DNA of 10,474 bases from Deltaproteobacteria bacterium (GCA_016874895.1 VGSX01000110.1:1-10474), one strand, 5' to 3'. Positions 1 through 7,504 are shown, counted from the stretch's first letter. Notes: generated from the letters alone by a model not told the origin. A program made the numbers and translations.

Positions 1-52
1 TGTCTTCATTTAATTAGTGGGGTGGGCCGCCGCGCCCGCCCTTGCTGGGGTG

Positions 53-147
53 TCAAAGCTCAGCTTTGAGTTATTAGGCGTTCCCAAGTACAACTTGGGA
101 ACGAGGATACGAGGATAAAGGCGTTCCCAAACTGGAAACTGGAAACT
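53..147. repeat. Cluster of short palindromes and direct repeats past the ilvA stop
   Basis: This non-coding stretch holds several small repeats. A perfect 11-bp inverted repeat with a 3-nt loop lies at 79-103 (CGTTCCCAAGT, loop ACA, then its complement). A shorter palindrome TCAAAGCT/AGCTTTGA lies at 53-69. The 12-mer AGGCGTTCCCAA occurs at 76-87 and again at 119-130. CGAGGATA is repeated in tandem at 102-117 and TGGAAAC at 133-146, the last running into the ilvA stop codon. Because ilvA is read leftwards, its transcript would run through these hairpins. They may help end or stabilise the message, but no T-run follows, so a classical intrinsic terminator is not shown. The mix resembles a dispersed REP-like intergenic element. 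That is inference, since copy number cannot be seen here. Confidence 0.6.
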
Positions 148-1366
148 AAAAACCCTCTCCCTCCGGTATCTCCACCCGATAGCTGGCCTGGCGCAGAGTC
201 TCTAAAATATGCTCGCAGTGCGCCGCGCCCAAAGTCTCCAGATCCAATTTAACCCTTGTTTGGCGCAAAGGCAGGTCCAGGCTCAGCCGGTCGTGGGCCA
301 GGTGCAGGATGTTGGCCCCGGCCTGCCCCACCAGTCCGGCCAGAGCACCCAAGGAGCCGGGGCTGTCCGGCAGCGCCACCTGGATGCTGAGCAGGCGCCG
401 GGAATGGAGCAGACCCCGCTGCACCACCCGCTCCAGGAGGGGGATATCGATATTGCCGCCGCTGATGACCAGCACTACCCGCTCCCCTAAATCCTTCTTG
501 CTCAGGACATGCAGCAGGGCCGCCACCGGCACGGCGCCGGCCCCTTCGCTCAGGACCTTCTTCTTTTCCAGCAGCAGCAGGACCGCATCGGCGATTTCAG
601 CCTCGCTGACCAAGGCCAGGCCGTCTAAACACTGATGCAGCAGGGGGAAGGTATGCTGCCCCAGGCAGGTGACGTTAATGCCGTCTGCCAGGGTGGGAGC
701 GCCGGGAACCGGCGTGGGCCGGCCGGCCTCAAAGGCAGCCTGGGCCGAGGGCACCAGACTGCTCTGCACCCCGTAGATACGGACCTGGGATTTGAGGGAC
801 TTGATGGCCAGGGCTATGCCGGCCGCCAGGCCGCCTCCGCCCACCGGAATCAGGACTGCATCCACCTCCGGCAGGGCAGACATGATCTCCAGGCCCAAAG
901 TTCCCTGCCCAGCAATGATTTCGGGATCGTCATAGGGATGGATAAAGGTAAGGCCCTCCCGGGCCAGCTCCTGGGCGTGGGCCAGGGCCTCGGCCAGGCT
1001 CTGGCCGTGCAGTATTACCCGGCCGCCATAGCCCTCGGTGGCCGCCTGTTTGGACAGGGAGGCCCACTGGGGCATGACGATGGTGGCCGGCAGCCCGGCC
1101 AGGGCCGCGGCGTAGGCTACCCCCTGGGCGTGATTGCCCGCCGAGGCCGCCACCACCCCGGCGGTTCGGTGCATCTCCGGCAGGAGGTGTAATTTATTGA
1201 GGGAGCCCCGCAGCTTAAAAGAACCGGTGGTCTGGAGATTCTCCAGCTTGAGGAAAACCTTCCGACCGCACATTTTGCTTAAGGTTTGCGAGTATACCAG
1301 GGGAGTCGGTATAATCATCCCCTGCAGCCGTTCCTGGGCGGCTTGAATATCCGGCAGACTCAGCAT
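146..1366 (-). CDS. ilvA: Threonine ammonia-lyase (threonine dehydratase) with C-terminal ACT domain
   Basis: Cytosolic PLP enzyme deaminating threonine (and often serine) to 2-oxobutanoate and ammonia, the first step towards isoleucine. Counting from the ATG at 1366 (406 aa), the fold-type II PLP domain shows S-F-K-L-R-G with the PLP lysine at K51, S-A-G-N-H-A-Q-G at 75-82 and the glycine-rich phosphate loop GGGGLAAG at 176-183. Residues from about 325 to the end form one ACT domain (R-L-L-S-I-Q-V-A-L-P-D-S-P-G-S-L), a typical site for amino-acid feedback. The length fits the roughly 400-aa, single-ACT class. A TTG at 1375 would add three residues, but the ATG is preferred because GGGG lies 9 nt upstream and family proteins begin close to the L-P-D-I motif. 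It lies 28 nt after the upstream minus-strand gene and is probably cotranscribed with it. Biosynthetic versus catabolic use cannot be settled from sequence. Confidence 0.95.
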   Translation of the reverse strand: MLSLPDIQAAQERLQGMIIPTPLVYSQTLSKMCGRKVFLKLENLQTTGSFKLRGSLNKLHLLPEMHRTAGVVAASAGNHAQGVAYAAALAGLPATIVMPQWASLSKQAATEGYGGRVILHGQSLAEALAHAQELAREGLTFIHPYDDPEIIAGQGTLGLEIMSALPEVDAVLIPVGGGGLAAGIALAIKSLKSQVRIYGVQSSLVPSAQAAFEAGRPTPVPGAPTLADGINVTCLGQHTFPLLHQCLDGLALVSEAEIADAVLLLLEKKKVLSEGAGAVPVAALLHVLSKKDLGERVVLVISGGNIDIPLLERVVQRGLLHSRRLLSIQVALPDSPGSLGALAGLVGQAGANILHLAHDRLSLDLPLRQTRVKLDLETLGAAHCEHILETLRQASYRVEIPEGEGF

Positions 1367-1394
1367 CAGACCCAACCCCGGGGAAAATTATCTC

Positions 1395-1832
1395 TTAGAC
1401 ATGTTGCGCTTTGCGCCAACCCGCGGCTTTCAGCTCGTTTACGTAGGTGATCATGGTTTTTTTCAAGGCGTTGATATAGGTGAGGCGATCCCCCTGCAAA
1501 AGAGGCGCCAGGGAAGCGTGCAGTCTGGTTCTTTCCGCCAGATCAGTGGGAGTCAGACCGTTCCAACTGCAATACCCCTCCTCAAACAGGATATCGGGGG
1601 TCACCTCCCTGGCCATGCCCTTGTCCCACAAAAGAAATCTGGCCCCCTCCATGTCATATTCCAGAATCCAGCCCCCGTCCTCGGTCATGGCTTCCCCGTC
1701 CCAGTCGGCCTGGCCGCAGCATGCCGGGCAATACAGATTGACCAGGATCGCCTCGGGCAGGATATTATCCCGATGCATGAACTGGGCCTCGGTTTTGCCG
1801 CAGACACAGGTGCGGCGGATGCTTAAACACAT
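1395..1832 (-). CDS. Small cysteine-pair (possible zinc-ribbon, CpXC-like) protein of unknown function
   Basis: A 145-aa protein, not confidently assigned. The N-terminus has two cysteine pairs, C9-V-C11-G and C35-P-A-C38 (followed by C39), an arrangement that suggests a small zinc-binding domain similar to CpXC-type proteins. The middle (about 45-90) is acidic and aromatic. The C-terminal third is helical in character, with several Leu/Lys/Ala heptad-like stretches, and ends in A-A-G-W-R-K-A. No signal peptide or membrane segment is visible. The start is well supported: AGGAG (read on the minus strand at 1845-1841) lies 8 nt from the ATG at 1832. It is the first gene of the minus-strand pair and stops 28 nt before the ilvA ATG, so cotranscription is likely. 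The coding call is firm because length, ribosome site and operon spacing agree. The function is open. Confidence 0.8.
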   Translation of the reverse strand: MCLSIRRTCVCGKTEAQFMHRDNILPEAILVNLYCPACCGQADWDGEAMTEDGGWILEYDMEGARFLLWDKGMAREVTPDILFEEGYCSWNGLTPTDLAERTRLHASLAPLLQGDRLTYINALKKTMITYVNELKAAGWRKAQHV

Positions 1833-1872
1833 AGATAGTTCTCCTGAAGAATTGCAGGTAGTGAGTTTCTTA

Positions 1873-1899
1873 ATTATAAAAAAACCTACCCTTCAACAA
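1873..1899 (-). promoter_or_regulatory. Possible sigma70-type promoter for the small-protein/ilvA pair
   Basis: On the minus strand a perfect TATAAT lies at 1878-1873, about 41 nt upstream of the start codon at 1832. TTGTTG at 1899-1894 is the best -35 candidate, but the spacer is only 15 nt, so the -35 assignment is weak. Position and the -10 match are the evidence. Confidence 0.35.
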
Positions 1900-2166
1900 T
1901 ATCCTTGACCTGCAATTTAATCAAGCAGTTTCAAACCTTGCCGATTTGCCAGAATCCCTTCGCCCGGGCCAGTTCCCGGCGATTATTCCGGGAGTTAATG
2001 TCGGAGTCGGTTGCCACCCCTGCCGGCGACGTTGGCGTTTTATGGACTTCAACCCCGCAGACACCTGATCACCTGAAATAATAAGCAGGGGTAGAAACAA
2101 CGACCCTTAACTAGGACTACTCGTCCGGAGGGGGGGTTAACAACCTTATCTAAATCCCAGCCGAGT

Positions 2167-2186
2167 TTCTCAAAGCCTTATGAGAA
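2167..2186. promoter_or_regulatory. Operator-like inverted repeat TTCTCA-N8-TGAGAA
   Basis: Six-base arms TTCTCA (2167-2172) and TGAGAA (2181-2186) are perfectly complementary around an 8-nt centre. The 20-bp dyad lies about 40 nt before a TTGACA hexamer upstream of hdrA. The size suits a dimeric regulator, but the arms are short and no regulator family is recognised, so it could be chance. Confidence 0.25.
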
Positions 2187-2223
2187 CATTAGTTCACCCG
2201 AGCAGCCACAGTAAATTTCTGAC

Positions 2224-2252
2224 TTGACATTATTCCCTTGCAAGGCAATAAG
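2224..2252 (+). promoter_or_regulatory. Weak candidate promoter for the hdrA operon
   Basis: A perfect -35 hexamer TTGACA lies at 2224-2229 in an A+T-rich patch. At 17-nt spacing the -10 position (2247-2252) reads AATAAG, a poor match. An alternative pair is TTGCAA (2238-2243) with TACAAA (2261-2266), also spaced 17 nt. Either would give a long untranslated leader, roughly 320-340 nt, before hdrA. No sigma54 pair was seen here. Confidence 0.3.
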
Positions 2253-2291
2253 AAAAATAATACAAATAAAGATGGCTATTAAAAGGATTTT

Positions 2292-2311
2292 TTAGTCATT
2301 TGTTTGACTAA
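2292..2311. promoter_or_regulatory. Operator-like inverted repeat TTAGTCA-N6-TGACTAA
   Basis: Seven-base arms TTAGTCA (2292-2298) and TGACTAA (2305-2311) are perfect complements around TTTGTT. The 20-bp dyad sits just downstream of the candidate promoter hexamers and about 285 nt before the hdrA start, a place where a bound dimeric regulator could block or modulate transcription. It does not match the FNR, Rex or CRP consensus closely. It could instead be a weak RNA hairpin. Confidence 0.35.
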
Positions 2312-2595
2312 CGGCGGAGGGTCTGCTATTTTGGGGTCCAGCCTTGTGATATTTGTCATTAATCCGGGCTTTACCTGCGGATCAGGTGATGGATAAAGGG
2401 TGGATCACGCCAAGCAGGGAATCACCTTCCAGGGAAAGCGGTGCCGCAGCTCAGGCGATTTCCCGGCCGGAGGGCGGTGGTTTCAGTGGCGGTTATTGAA
2501 GCCGGTTCAGCCAAGCGGCGGCGGGCGGCGTTTGGGGCTCGTTGGCATCGGTTTTCTTGCGAGTTTTAATAACTATCAGTAACAGGGACGAACAT

Positions 2596-5500
2596 ATGGC
2601 AAAAGAGGAAAAGAAGAAAAAGAAAGCGAGTGGCGGCAACGGCAACACCGGTGCGGTCATGGTGGTGGGCGCGGGCATTGCCGGTATCCAGGCCGCCCTG
2701 GATCTGGCCAAGGCCGGTCTGTACGTCCATCTGGTGGAGACCAAGCCGGCCATCGGCGGCATCATGGCCCAATTGGACAAGACCTTCCCCACCAATGACT
2801 GTTCCATGTGCATTATCTCGCCCAAGTTAGTGGAATGCGGGCGGCATTTGAACATCGAAATCCACACCCTGACGGATGTCAAAGAGATTTCCGGCGAGCC
2901 GGGAAATTTCCAGGTAAAGCTGGAGAAACATCCCCGGTACGTGGATATGTCCAAGTGCACCGGGTGTTCGGACTGCACCAAGGTCTGTCCGGTGGCCATG
3001 CCCAACGAGTTCAACGCCGGTCTGGGGGACTGGCAGGCCATTTACCGGCTGTATCCCCAGGCCATCCCCTCGGCCTTTGGCATCAAAAAACTGGACCGGG
3101 CTCCGTGTGTGCAGAACTGTCCGGCCAACCTGTCGGCCCAGGGCTACGTGCAGCTCATCAAGGTGGGCAAGTTTAAGGAATCATTGGATATCATTATGAA
3201 CCGGCTGCCCCTCCCCGGGGTCATCGGTCGGGTCTGTCCGCATCCCTGCGAGAGCGTCTGCCGCCGGGCCGAGGTGGAAGAGCCCATCTCCATCTGCTCT
3301 TTGAAGCGGTTCGTGGCCGACCAGGTGGATTGGGACACCCTGCCGGTGCCGGAAGTGACCAAAAACGAGCAGCCGGTGGCCATCATCGGCGCCGGTCCCT
3401 CGGGGCTGGCCTGCGGCTACCACCTGGCCCTGATGGGCTACAAGCCGGTGATCTTCGAGGCTGCGGCCGAGGCCGGGGGCTGGCTGCGCTACGGTATCCC
3501 GGAATACCGCCTGCCCCGGAACGTGCTGAAACGAGAAGTGGACTATATCCAGCGCTGCGGCGTGGAAATCCGGTTGAACAGCCCCCTGGGCGGCGACCGC
3601 ACCATTGACAGCCTCCTTACCAAAGACGGCTTCCGGGCGGTGTTCCTGGGGGTGGGCTGCCAGGGCAGCCTGAAAATCCCGGTGCCCGGCTCCGACGCCG
3701 AGGGGGTGCTGTGGGGCGTCGACTATCTCAAGGAATTCGCCACCACCGGCAATTCTCCCACTCAAGGGAAAAAAGTCCTGGTTATCGGCGGCGGCAACGT
3801 CTCCATGGACGTGGGCCAGACCGCGCTACGCAACGGCGCCACCGAAGTGAAGATCATCGCCCTGGAAACCCGGGAAGAAATGCCGGCCTCCCCCTGGGAA
3901 GTGGAAGAAGCGGAACAGGCCGGCTGCACGATCGAACACCGCTGGGGCGTCAAGCAGATCGTGGCCGAGGGCGGTAAGGTAAAGGGCATCGAACTCAAGG
4001 CCGTGGAGCGGGTCTTTGACGAGCAGGGCCGGTTCTCCCCCACCTATTTTGAGGACCAGACCCGCATCGAAGACGCCGACGTGGTGATTATGGCCATCGG
4101 CCAGAAGGCGGAATTGAGCTTCATCACCGACGCCGATAAGGTCAAGCTGAGCCCCCGGGGCCTCATCGAGGCCGATCCCCAGACCCTGCAGACCAGCCGG
4201 GAAGAGGTCTTTGCCGGTGGCGACGTGGTCTCCGGACCGTATATCGCCATTGCCGCGGTGGCTGGCGGCCGGGAAGCGGCCATCTCCATCGACCGCTACC
4301 TGCGGGGCCAGGACCTGAAGGAAGACCGGGAGTTCCCGTGGCGTTATGATGAACACGGCGACTGGAACCCCATTCCGGCCAATACCCCCAAAGAACTTCG
4401 GGCCAAGATGCCCCACCTGCCGGTGGCAGAATGGACCAAGAGTTTTAACGAAATCAACCTGGGCTTCACCCCTGAGGTGGCCCAGGCCGAAGCGGCCCGC
4501 TGCGTCAACTGCGGGGTCTGCTCCGAGTGTATGCAGTGCGCCATCAACTGCCAGCCCAAGGCCGTGGACCACAGCCAGAAGCCCCAGGAAATGGATATCA
4601 ACGTGGGCGCCGTGATCATGTCCTCGGGTGCCAAGGTCTTTGACCCGAGCATTGCCGACGTTTGGGGCTACGGGCGTATCCCCAACGTGGTCACCAGCCT
4701 GGAGCTGGAGCGTATTCTCAGCGCCTCCGGACCGTATGAAGGCCATTTAGTCCGGCCGGTGGACCATAAAGAGCCCAAGAAGATGGCCTGGCTGCAGTGC
4801 GTGGGCTCCCGGGACGTGAAATACAATTCCTACTGCTCTTCCGTCTGCTGCATGTATGCCATTAAAGAAGCGGTGATCTCCATGGAGCACAGCAAGGAAC
4901 CGCTGGAGACCACCATTTTCTACATGGATATGCGGACCTACGGCAAGGATTTTGAATTGTACTACAACCGGGCCCAGGAGTTGGGCGTCCGCTTCATCCG
5001 CTGCCGGGTACACAGTCTGGATCCGGTGCCCGGGGGCGACGTCATGGTCAACTATGTCACCGAAGAAGGAGAGTTCCTGAGCGAGACCTTCGACATGGTA
5101 GCCCTGTCGGTGGGCTTCCAGGTGGGCGGCGATGTCATTAAGCTGGCCCACAAACTGGGCGTGGAAATGACCCAGCACCAGTTGGCCCAGACCGACCCCT
5201 TCACCCCGGTGCAGACCTCCAAGCCCGGCGTCTATGTCTGCGGCACCTTCCAGGCGCCCAAAGACATCCCCCAGTCGGTCATGGAAGCCTCTGCGGCCGC
5301 GGGTGGCTGTTGCGCCGCCCTGGGAGAGGCCCGCTGGACCCTGACCAAGACCAAGGAACTGCCGCCCCAGGTAGACCGGTCCCTGGAGGCTCCCCGCATC
5401 GGCGTCTTTCTGTGTAACTGCGGCATCAATATCGGCGGCCTGTTGAGCATGCCCTCTTTAAAGGAGTATGCCGCCACCTTGCCCAATGTGGTGCTGGTGG

Positions 5501-7047
5501 AAGACAATCTTTTTACCTGCTCCCAGGACACCCAGGACAGGATGCTTCAGGTTATTAAAGATCAAAACTTGAACCGGGTGGTGGTGGCCGCCTGTACGCC
5601 CCTGACCCATGAGCCCCTGTTCCGGGAAACCATCATGGATGCCGGCCTGAACAAATATATGTTCGAGATGGCCAACATCCGCAACCAGGACACCTGGGTG
5701 CACATGAAGGAGTTCGACAGCGCCACGGAAAAGGCCAAACACCTGCTCAAGATGGCGGTGGCCCGGGCCTCGGTGCTCAAGCCGCTGGTGGAAAAACCCC
5801 TGAACATCATCGAGCGGGCCCTGGTAGTGGGCGGTGGCATCGCCGGTATGAATGCGGCCCTGAACCTGGCCGACCAGGGATTCAAAACCATACTCCTGGA
5901 AAAAGAGGGGGAATTGGGCGGCATCGCCAAGAAAATCCATCACACCATCGAAGGCCTGGACGTGCCGGCGTATGTGGCCGACCTGGCGAAAAAGGTTCAG
6001 AGCCACGACAAGATCGAGCTCTACACCGGGGCCGAGGTCGTGGGTTTCGGCGGTTATAAAGGCAACTTCAACACCCGGTTCAAGGTGGCCGAGGAAGAAA
6101 AGGCCATCGATCACGGGGTCGTGGTAGTGGCCACCGGCGGGCATGAGTATAAACCCAAGGAATTCCTCTACGGCGAGGATGGCCGGGTGCTCACCCAGTT
6201 GGAATTGGGGGAGAAGATTCACGCCAGCAAAGGCGAAGTGGCCAAGTGGGATCAGGCCGTCTTTATCCAGTGCGTGGGCTCCCGCAATGAGGAAAACCCC
6301 AACTGCAGCCGGGTCTGCTGCCAGGGCGCGGTGAAATACGCCCTGCAGTTGAAGGAACTGAACCCCAACATGGACGTGGTCATACTGTATCGGGATATGC
6401 GGACCTACGGCGTCCTGGAGGATTATTACCGCAAGGCCCGGGATCTGGGCGTCATCTTCGCCCGCTTCGACCCGGAAAAAGCGCCTGAGGTCACCAAGGA
6501 AGGAGACGGCCTCAGTGTCACCTTCATCGACCATGTGTTGCAGATGCCCGTGAAGATCAACCCGGACGCCCTGATCCTCAGCGCCGGGGTGATGGCCAAC
6601 GATACCGAGCAGTTCGCCAGCATGTTGAAACTGCCGCGCAACGCCTTCGGGTACTTCATCGAAGCCCATGCCAAGCTGCGGCCGGTGGACTTCTCCTCGG
6701 AGGGCATCTTCCTGTGCGGTATGGCCCATGCGCCCAAGCTGATCAGTGAGAGCATCGCCCAGGCCATGGCGGCCGCGGCCAGGGCCGGCGGCTTCCTGGC
6801 GGACACCAAACAGACCATCAGCGGCGTGGTGTCCCACGTGGAACCCGGCCGGTGCGCCGCCTGCCTGGTGTGCGTCCGCAGTTGCCCCTACAATGTGCCC
6901 CAGATCAATGAGGATAACGTCTCGGAGATCAACGAGGCCATCTGCCAGGGGTGCGGCATCTGCGCCTCGGAATGCCCGGCCAACGTTATCCAGCTGTCGC
7001 ACTACGAGGATGATCAAATAGCTGCCAGCATTTTAGCTTTCGAATAA
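2596..7047 (+). CDS. hdrA: Giant HdrA-type flavin/iron-sulfur protein: HdrA with inserted GltD/NfnB-like module, fused to a second HdrA
   Basis: Cytosolic 1483-aa electron-transfer hub, about twice the usual HdrA size. Domains in order: a Lys-rich N-terminus; HdrA FAD fold with GxGxxG at 25-30; a [4Fe-4S] motif C121/C124/C127/C131; a whole GltD/NfnB-like module of about 169-590, with C171, C175, C214, C218, C222, FAD motif 265-270, a second dinucleotide fold GGGN 398-401 and F-A-G-G-D at 539-543. HdrA then resumes with six cysteines (C636-C652) and C735-V-G-S-R with C747/C751/C752. A second HdrA begins with L-C940-N-C-G-I-N, then an FAD motif at 1079-1084, C1226-V-G-S-R, C1237/C1241/C1242 and two C-terminal ferredoxin motifs (C1420-C1430, C1450-C1460). 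HdrA flavin is the known site of electron bifurcation; the inserted module suggests NAD(P)H exchange (inference). The ATG at 2596 is preferred over 2542 because AGGGA lies 8 nt before it. Large HdrA relatives in sulfate reducers have, from memory, been called HdrL. Confidence 0.93.
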   Translation: MAKEEKKKKKASGGNGNTGAVMVVGAGIAGIQAALDLAKAGLYVHLVETKPAIGGIMAQLDKTFPTNDCSMCIISPKLVECGRHLNIEIHTLTDVKEISGEPGNFQVKLEKHPRYVDMSKCTGCSDCTKVCPVAMPNEFNAGLGDWQAIYRLYPQAIPSAFGIKKLDRAPCVQNCPANLSAQGYVQLIKVGKFKESLDIIMNRLPLPGVIGRVCPHPCESVCRRAEVEEPISICSLKRFVADQVDWDTLPVPEVTKNEQPVAIIGAGPSGLACGYHLALMGYKPVIFEAAAEAGGWLRYGIPEYRLPRNVLKREVDYIQRCGVEIRLNSPLGGDRTIDSLLTKDGFRAVFLGVGCQGSLKIPVPGSDAEGVLWGVDYLKEFATTGNSPTQGKKVLVIGGGNVSMDVGQTALRNGATEVKIIALETREEMPASPWEVEEAEQAGCTIEHRWGVKQIVAEGGKVKGIELKAVERVFDEQGRFSPTYFEDQTRIEDADVVIMAIGQKAELSFITDADKVKLSPRGLIEADPQTLQTSREEVFAGGDVVSGPYIAIAAVAGGREAAISIDRYLRGQDLKEDREFPWRYDEHGDWNPIPANTPKELRAKMPHLPVAEWTKSFNEINLGFTPEVAQAEAARCVNCGVCSECMQCAINCQPKAVDHSQKPQEMDINVGAVIMSSGAKVFDPSIADVWGYGRIPNVVTSLELERILSASGPYEGHLVRPVDHKEPKKMAWLQCVGSRDVKYNSYCSSVCCMYAIKEAVISMEHSKEPLETTIFYMDMRTYGKDFELYYNRAQELGVRFIRCRVHSLDPVPGGDVMVNYVTEEGEFLSETFDMVALSVGFQVGGDVIKLAHKLGVEMTQHQLAQTDPFTPVQTSKPGVYVCGTFQAPKDIPQSVMEASAAAGGCCAALGEARWTLTKTKELPPQVDRSLEAPRIGVFLCNCGINIGGLLSMPSLKEYAATLPNVVLVEDNLFTCSQDTQDRMLQVIKDQNLNRVVVAACTPLTHEPLFRETIMDAGLNKYMFEMANIRNQDTWVHMKEFDSATEKAKHLLKMAVARASVLKPLVEKPLNIIERALVVGGGIAGMNAALNLADQGFKTILLEKEGELGGIAKKIHHTIEGLDVPAYVADLAKKVQSHDKIELYTGAEVVGFGGYKGNFNTRFKVAEEEKAIDHGVVVVATGGHEYKPKEFLYGEDGRVLTQLELGEKIHASKGEVAKWDQAVFIQCVGSRNEENPNCSRVCCQGAVKYALQLKELNPNMDVVILYRDMRTYGVLEDYYRKARDLGVIFARFDPEKAPEVTKEGDGLSVTFIDHVLQMPVKINPDALILSAGVMANDTEQFASMLKLPRNAFGYFIEAHAKLRPVDFSSEGIFLCGMAHAPKLISESIAQAMAAAARAGGFLADTKQTISGVVSHVEPGRCAACLVCVRSCPYNVPQINEDNVSEINEAICQGCGICASECPANVIQLSHYEDDQIAASILAFE

Positions 7048-7057
7048 GGAGTGGACC

Positions 7058-7486
7058 ATGGAATTTCAACCGAAAATTATCGCCTTCTGCTGCAGTTACT
7101 GAGCGTACTCGGCTGCGGACCTGGCAGGTTCGATGCGACTGCAGTACCCTACGCACATCCACATCATTAAAGTTCCCTGCTCCGGCCGGGTGGATCTGAT
7201 TCATATCCTCATGGCGGTGGAGCAAGGGGCGGACGGGGTTTTTGTGGCAGGTTGCCTGGAGGGCGACTGCCACTATATGCACGGCAACCTCTTTGCCCGG
7301 AAACGGGTGGAGCGCGCCAAGGAAATTTTGGAAAAGACCGGCGTGGGCAAGGACCGGGTGGAAATGTATAACCTCTCCGCCGGGCAGGGCTCCAGATGGG
7401 CCGAGATCTGTCGGGAATTTGACGAACGAATCATGAAACTGGGGCCGAGCCCCATCCGCTTAGCTCACGAAAAGAAAGCCGCATAG
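7058..7486 (+). CDS. mvhD: MvhD/FrhD-type [2Fe-2S] delta subunit, selenoprotein (in-frame UGA at 7100-7102 read as Sec)
   Basis: A 142-aa protein if UGA is decoded as selenocysteine. MvhD carries a [2Fe-2S] cluster and passes electrons between a partner enzyme and HdrA. The reading frame from ATG 7058 gives F-C11-C12-S-Y-U15-A-Y-S-A-A-D-L-A-G, so the UGA sits exactly where family members have the second Cys of the C-x-x-C motif. Downstream, in the same frame, come C41-S-G-R-V-D, G-C66-L-E-G-D-C71-H-Y and the normal C-terminus. Length equals the usual family length, so this is not a pseudogene. AGGAG at 7047-7051, overlapping the hdrA stop, is 6 nt from the ATG. The gene starts 10 nt after hdrA and is translated with it. 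A candidate SECIS hairpin follows the UGA. Callers that stop at UGA would begin the gene wrongly at ATG 7133 and lose the cluster ligands. Confidence 0.93.
7116..7132 (+). promoter_or_regulatory. Candidate bacterial SECIS hairpin in mvhD
   Basis: Immediately downstream of the in-frame UGA, 7116-7122 (CGGACCT) pairs with 7126-7132 (AGGTTCG) in a 7-bp stem with one G-U pair and a GGC triloop at 7123-7125. The loop begins 20 nt after the UGA. A G at the start of the apical loop and this distance fit the known general shape of bacterial SECIS elements bound by SelB. Folding was done by eye. Confidence 0.65.
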
Positions 7487-7504
7487 GCTTTAGGAGGCAG
7501 CCTG

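Larger units (their letters stand above)
1833..2595. other. Gene-free divergent intergenic region (763 nt)
   Basis: No convincing coding sequence, tRNA or known riboswitch is visible between the leftward small-protein gene and the rightward hdrA gene. The stretch at about 2220-2310 is much richer in A+T than the flanking genes and is the likely promoter zone for the hdrA operon. Other structure includes a 6-bp stem at 1974-1993 (TCCCGG, loop 8, CCGGGA), a G-run near 2130-2136, and two operator-like inverted repeats listed separately. A 60-codon open frame at 2400-2582 has no ribosome site and no recognisable composition. If transcription starts near 2260, the hdrA leader would be over 300 nt, long enough for a regulatory RNA, but no known class was recognised. 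Confidence 0.6.

Noticed and set aside
1909..2220. Possible tRNA or known riboswitch in the divergent intergenic region
   Set aside because: No cloverleaf, T-arm or class-specific conserved core could be built by eye; only short, weak stems are present.
2400..2582. 60-aa open frame ahead of hdrA
   Set aside because: No ribosome site, no recognisable domain, and its composition looks like translated GC-rich leader.
2542..2595. Upstream ATG at 2542 for hdrA
   Set aside because: It adds 18 residues without family resemblance and has no ribosome site, while AGGGA stands 8 nt before ATG 2596.
3181..7017. Long minus-strand open frames inside hdrA, up to 519 codons
   Set aside because: They are antisense shadows of a GC-rich coding sequence; the plus-strand frame carries all recognised motifs.
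2596..7047. Identification as QmoA/QmoB of the sulfate-reduction complex
   Set aside because: Qmo subunits are related to HdrA but do not contain the inserted GltD/NfnB-like module, and the neighbours are metV/metF rather than aprAB/qmoC.
7133..7486. Short 117-aa open frame starting at ATG 7133 as the true mvhD gene
   Set aside because: It lacks a ribosome site and loses the conserved N-terminal cluster motif, which is present in the same frame upstream of the UGA, with AGGAG before ATG 7058.
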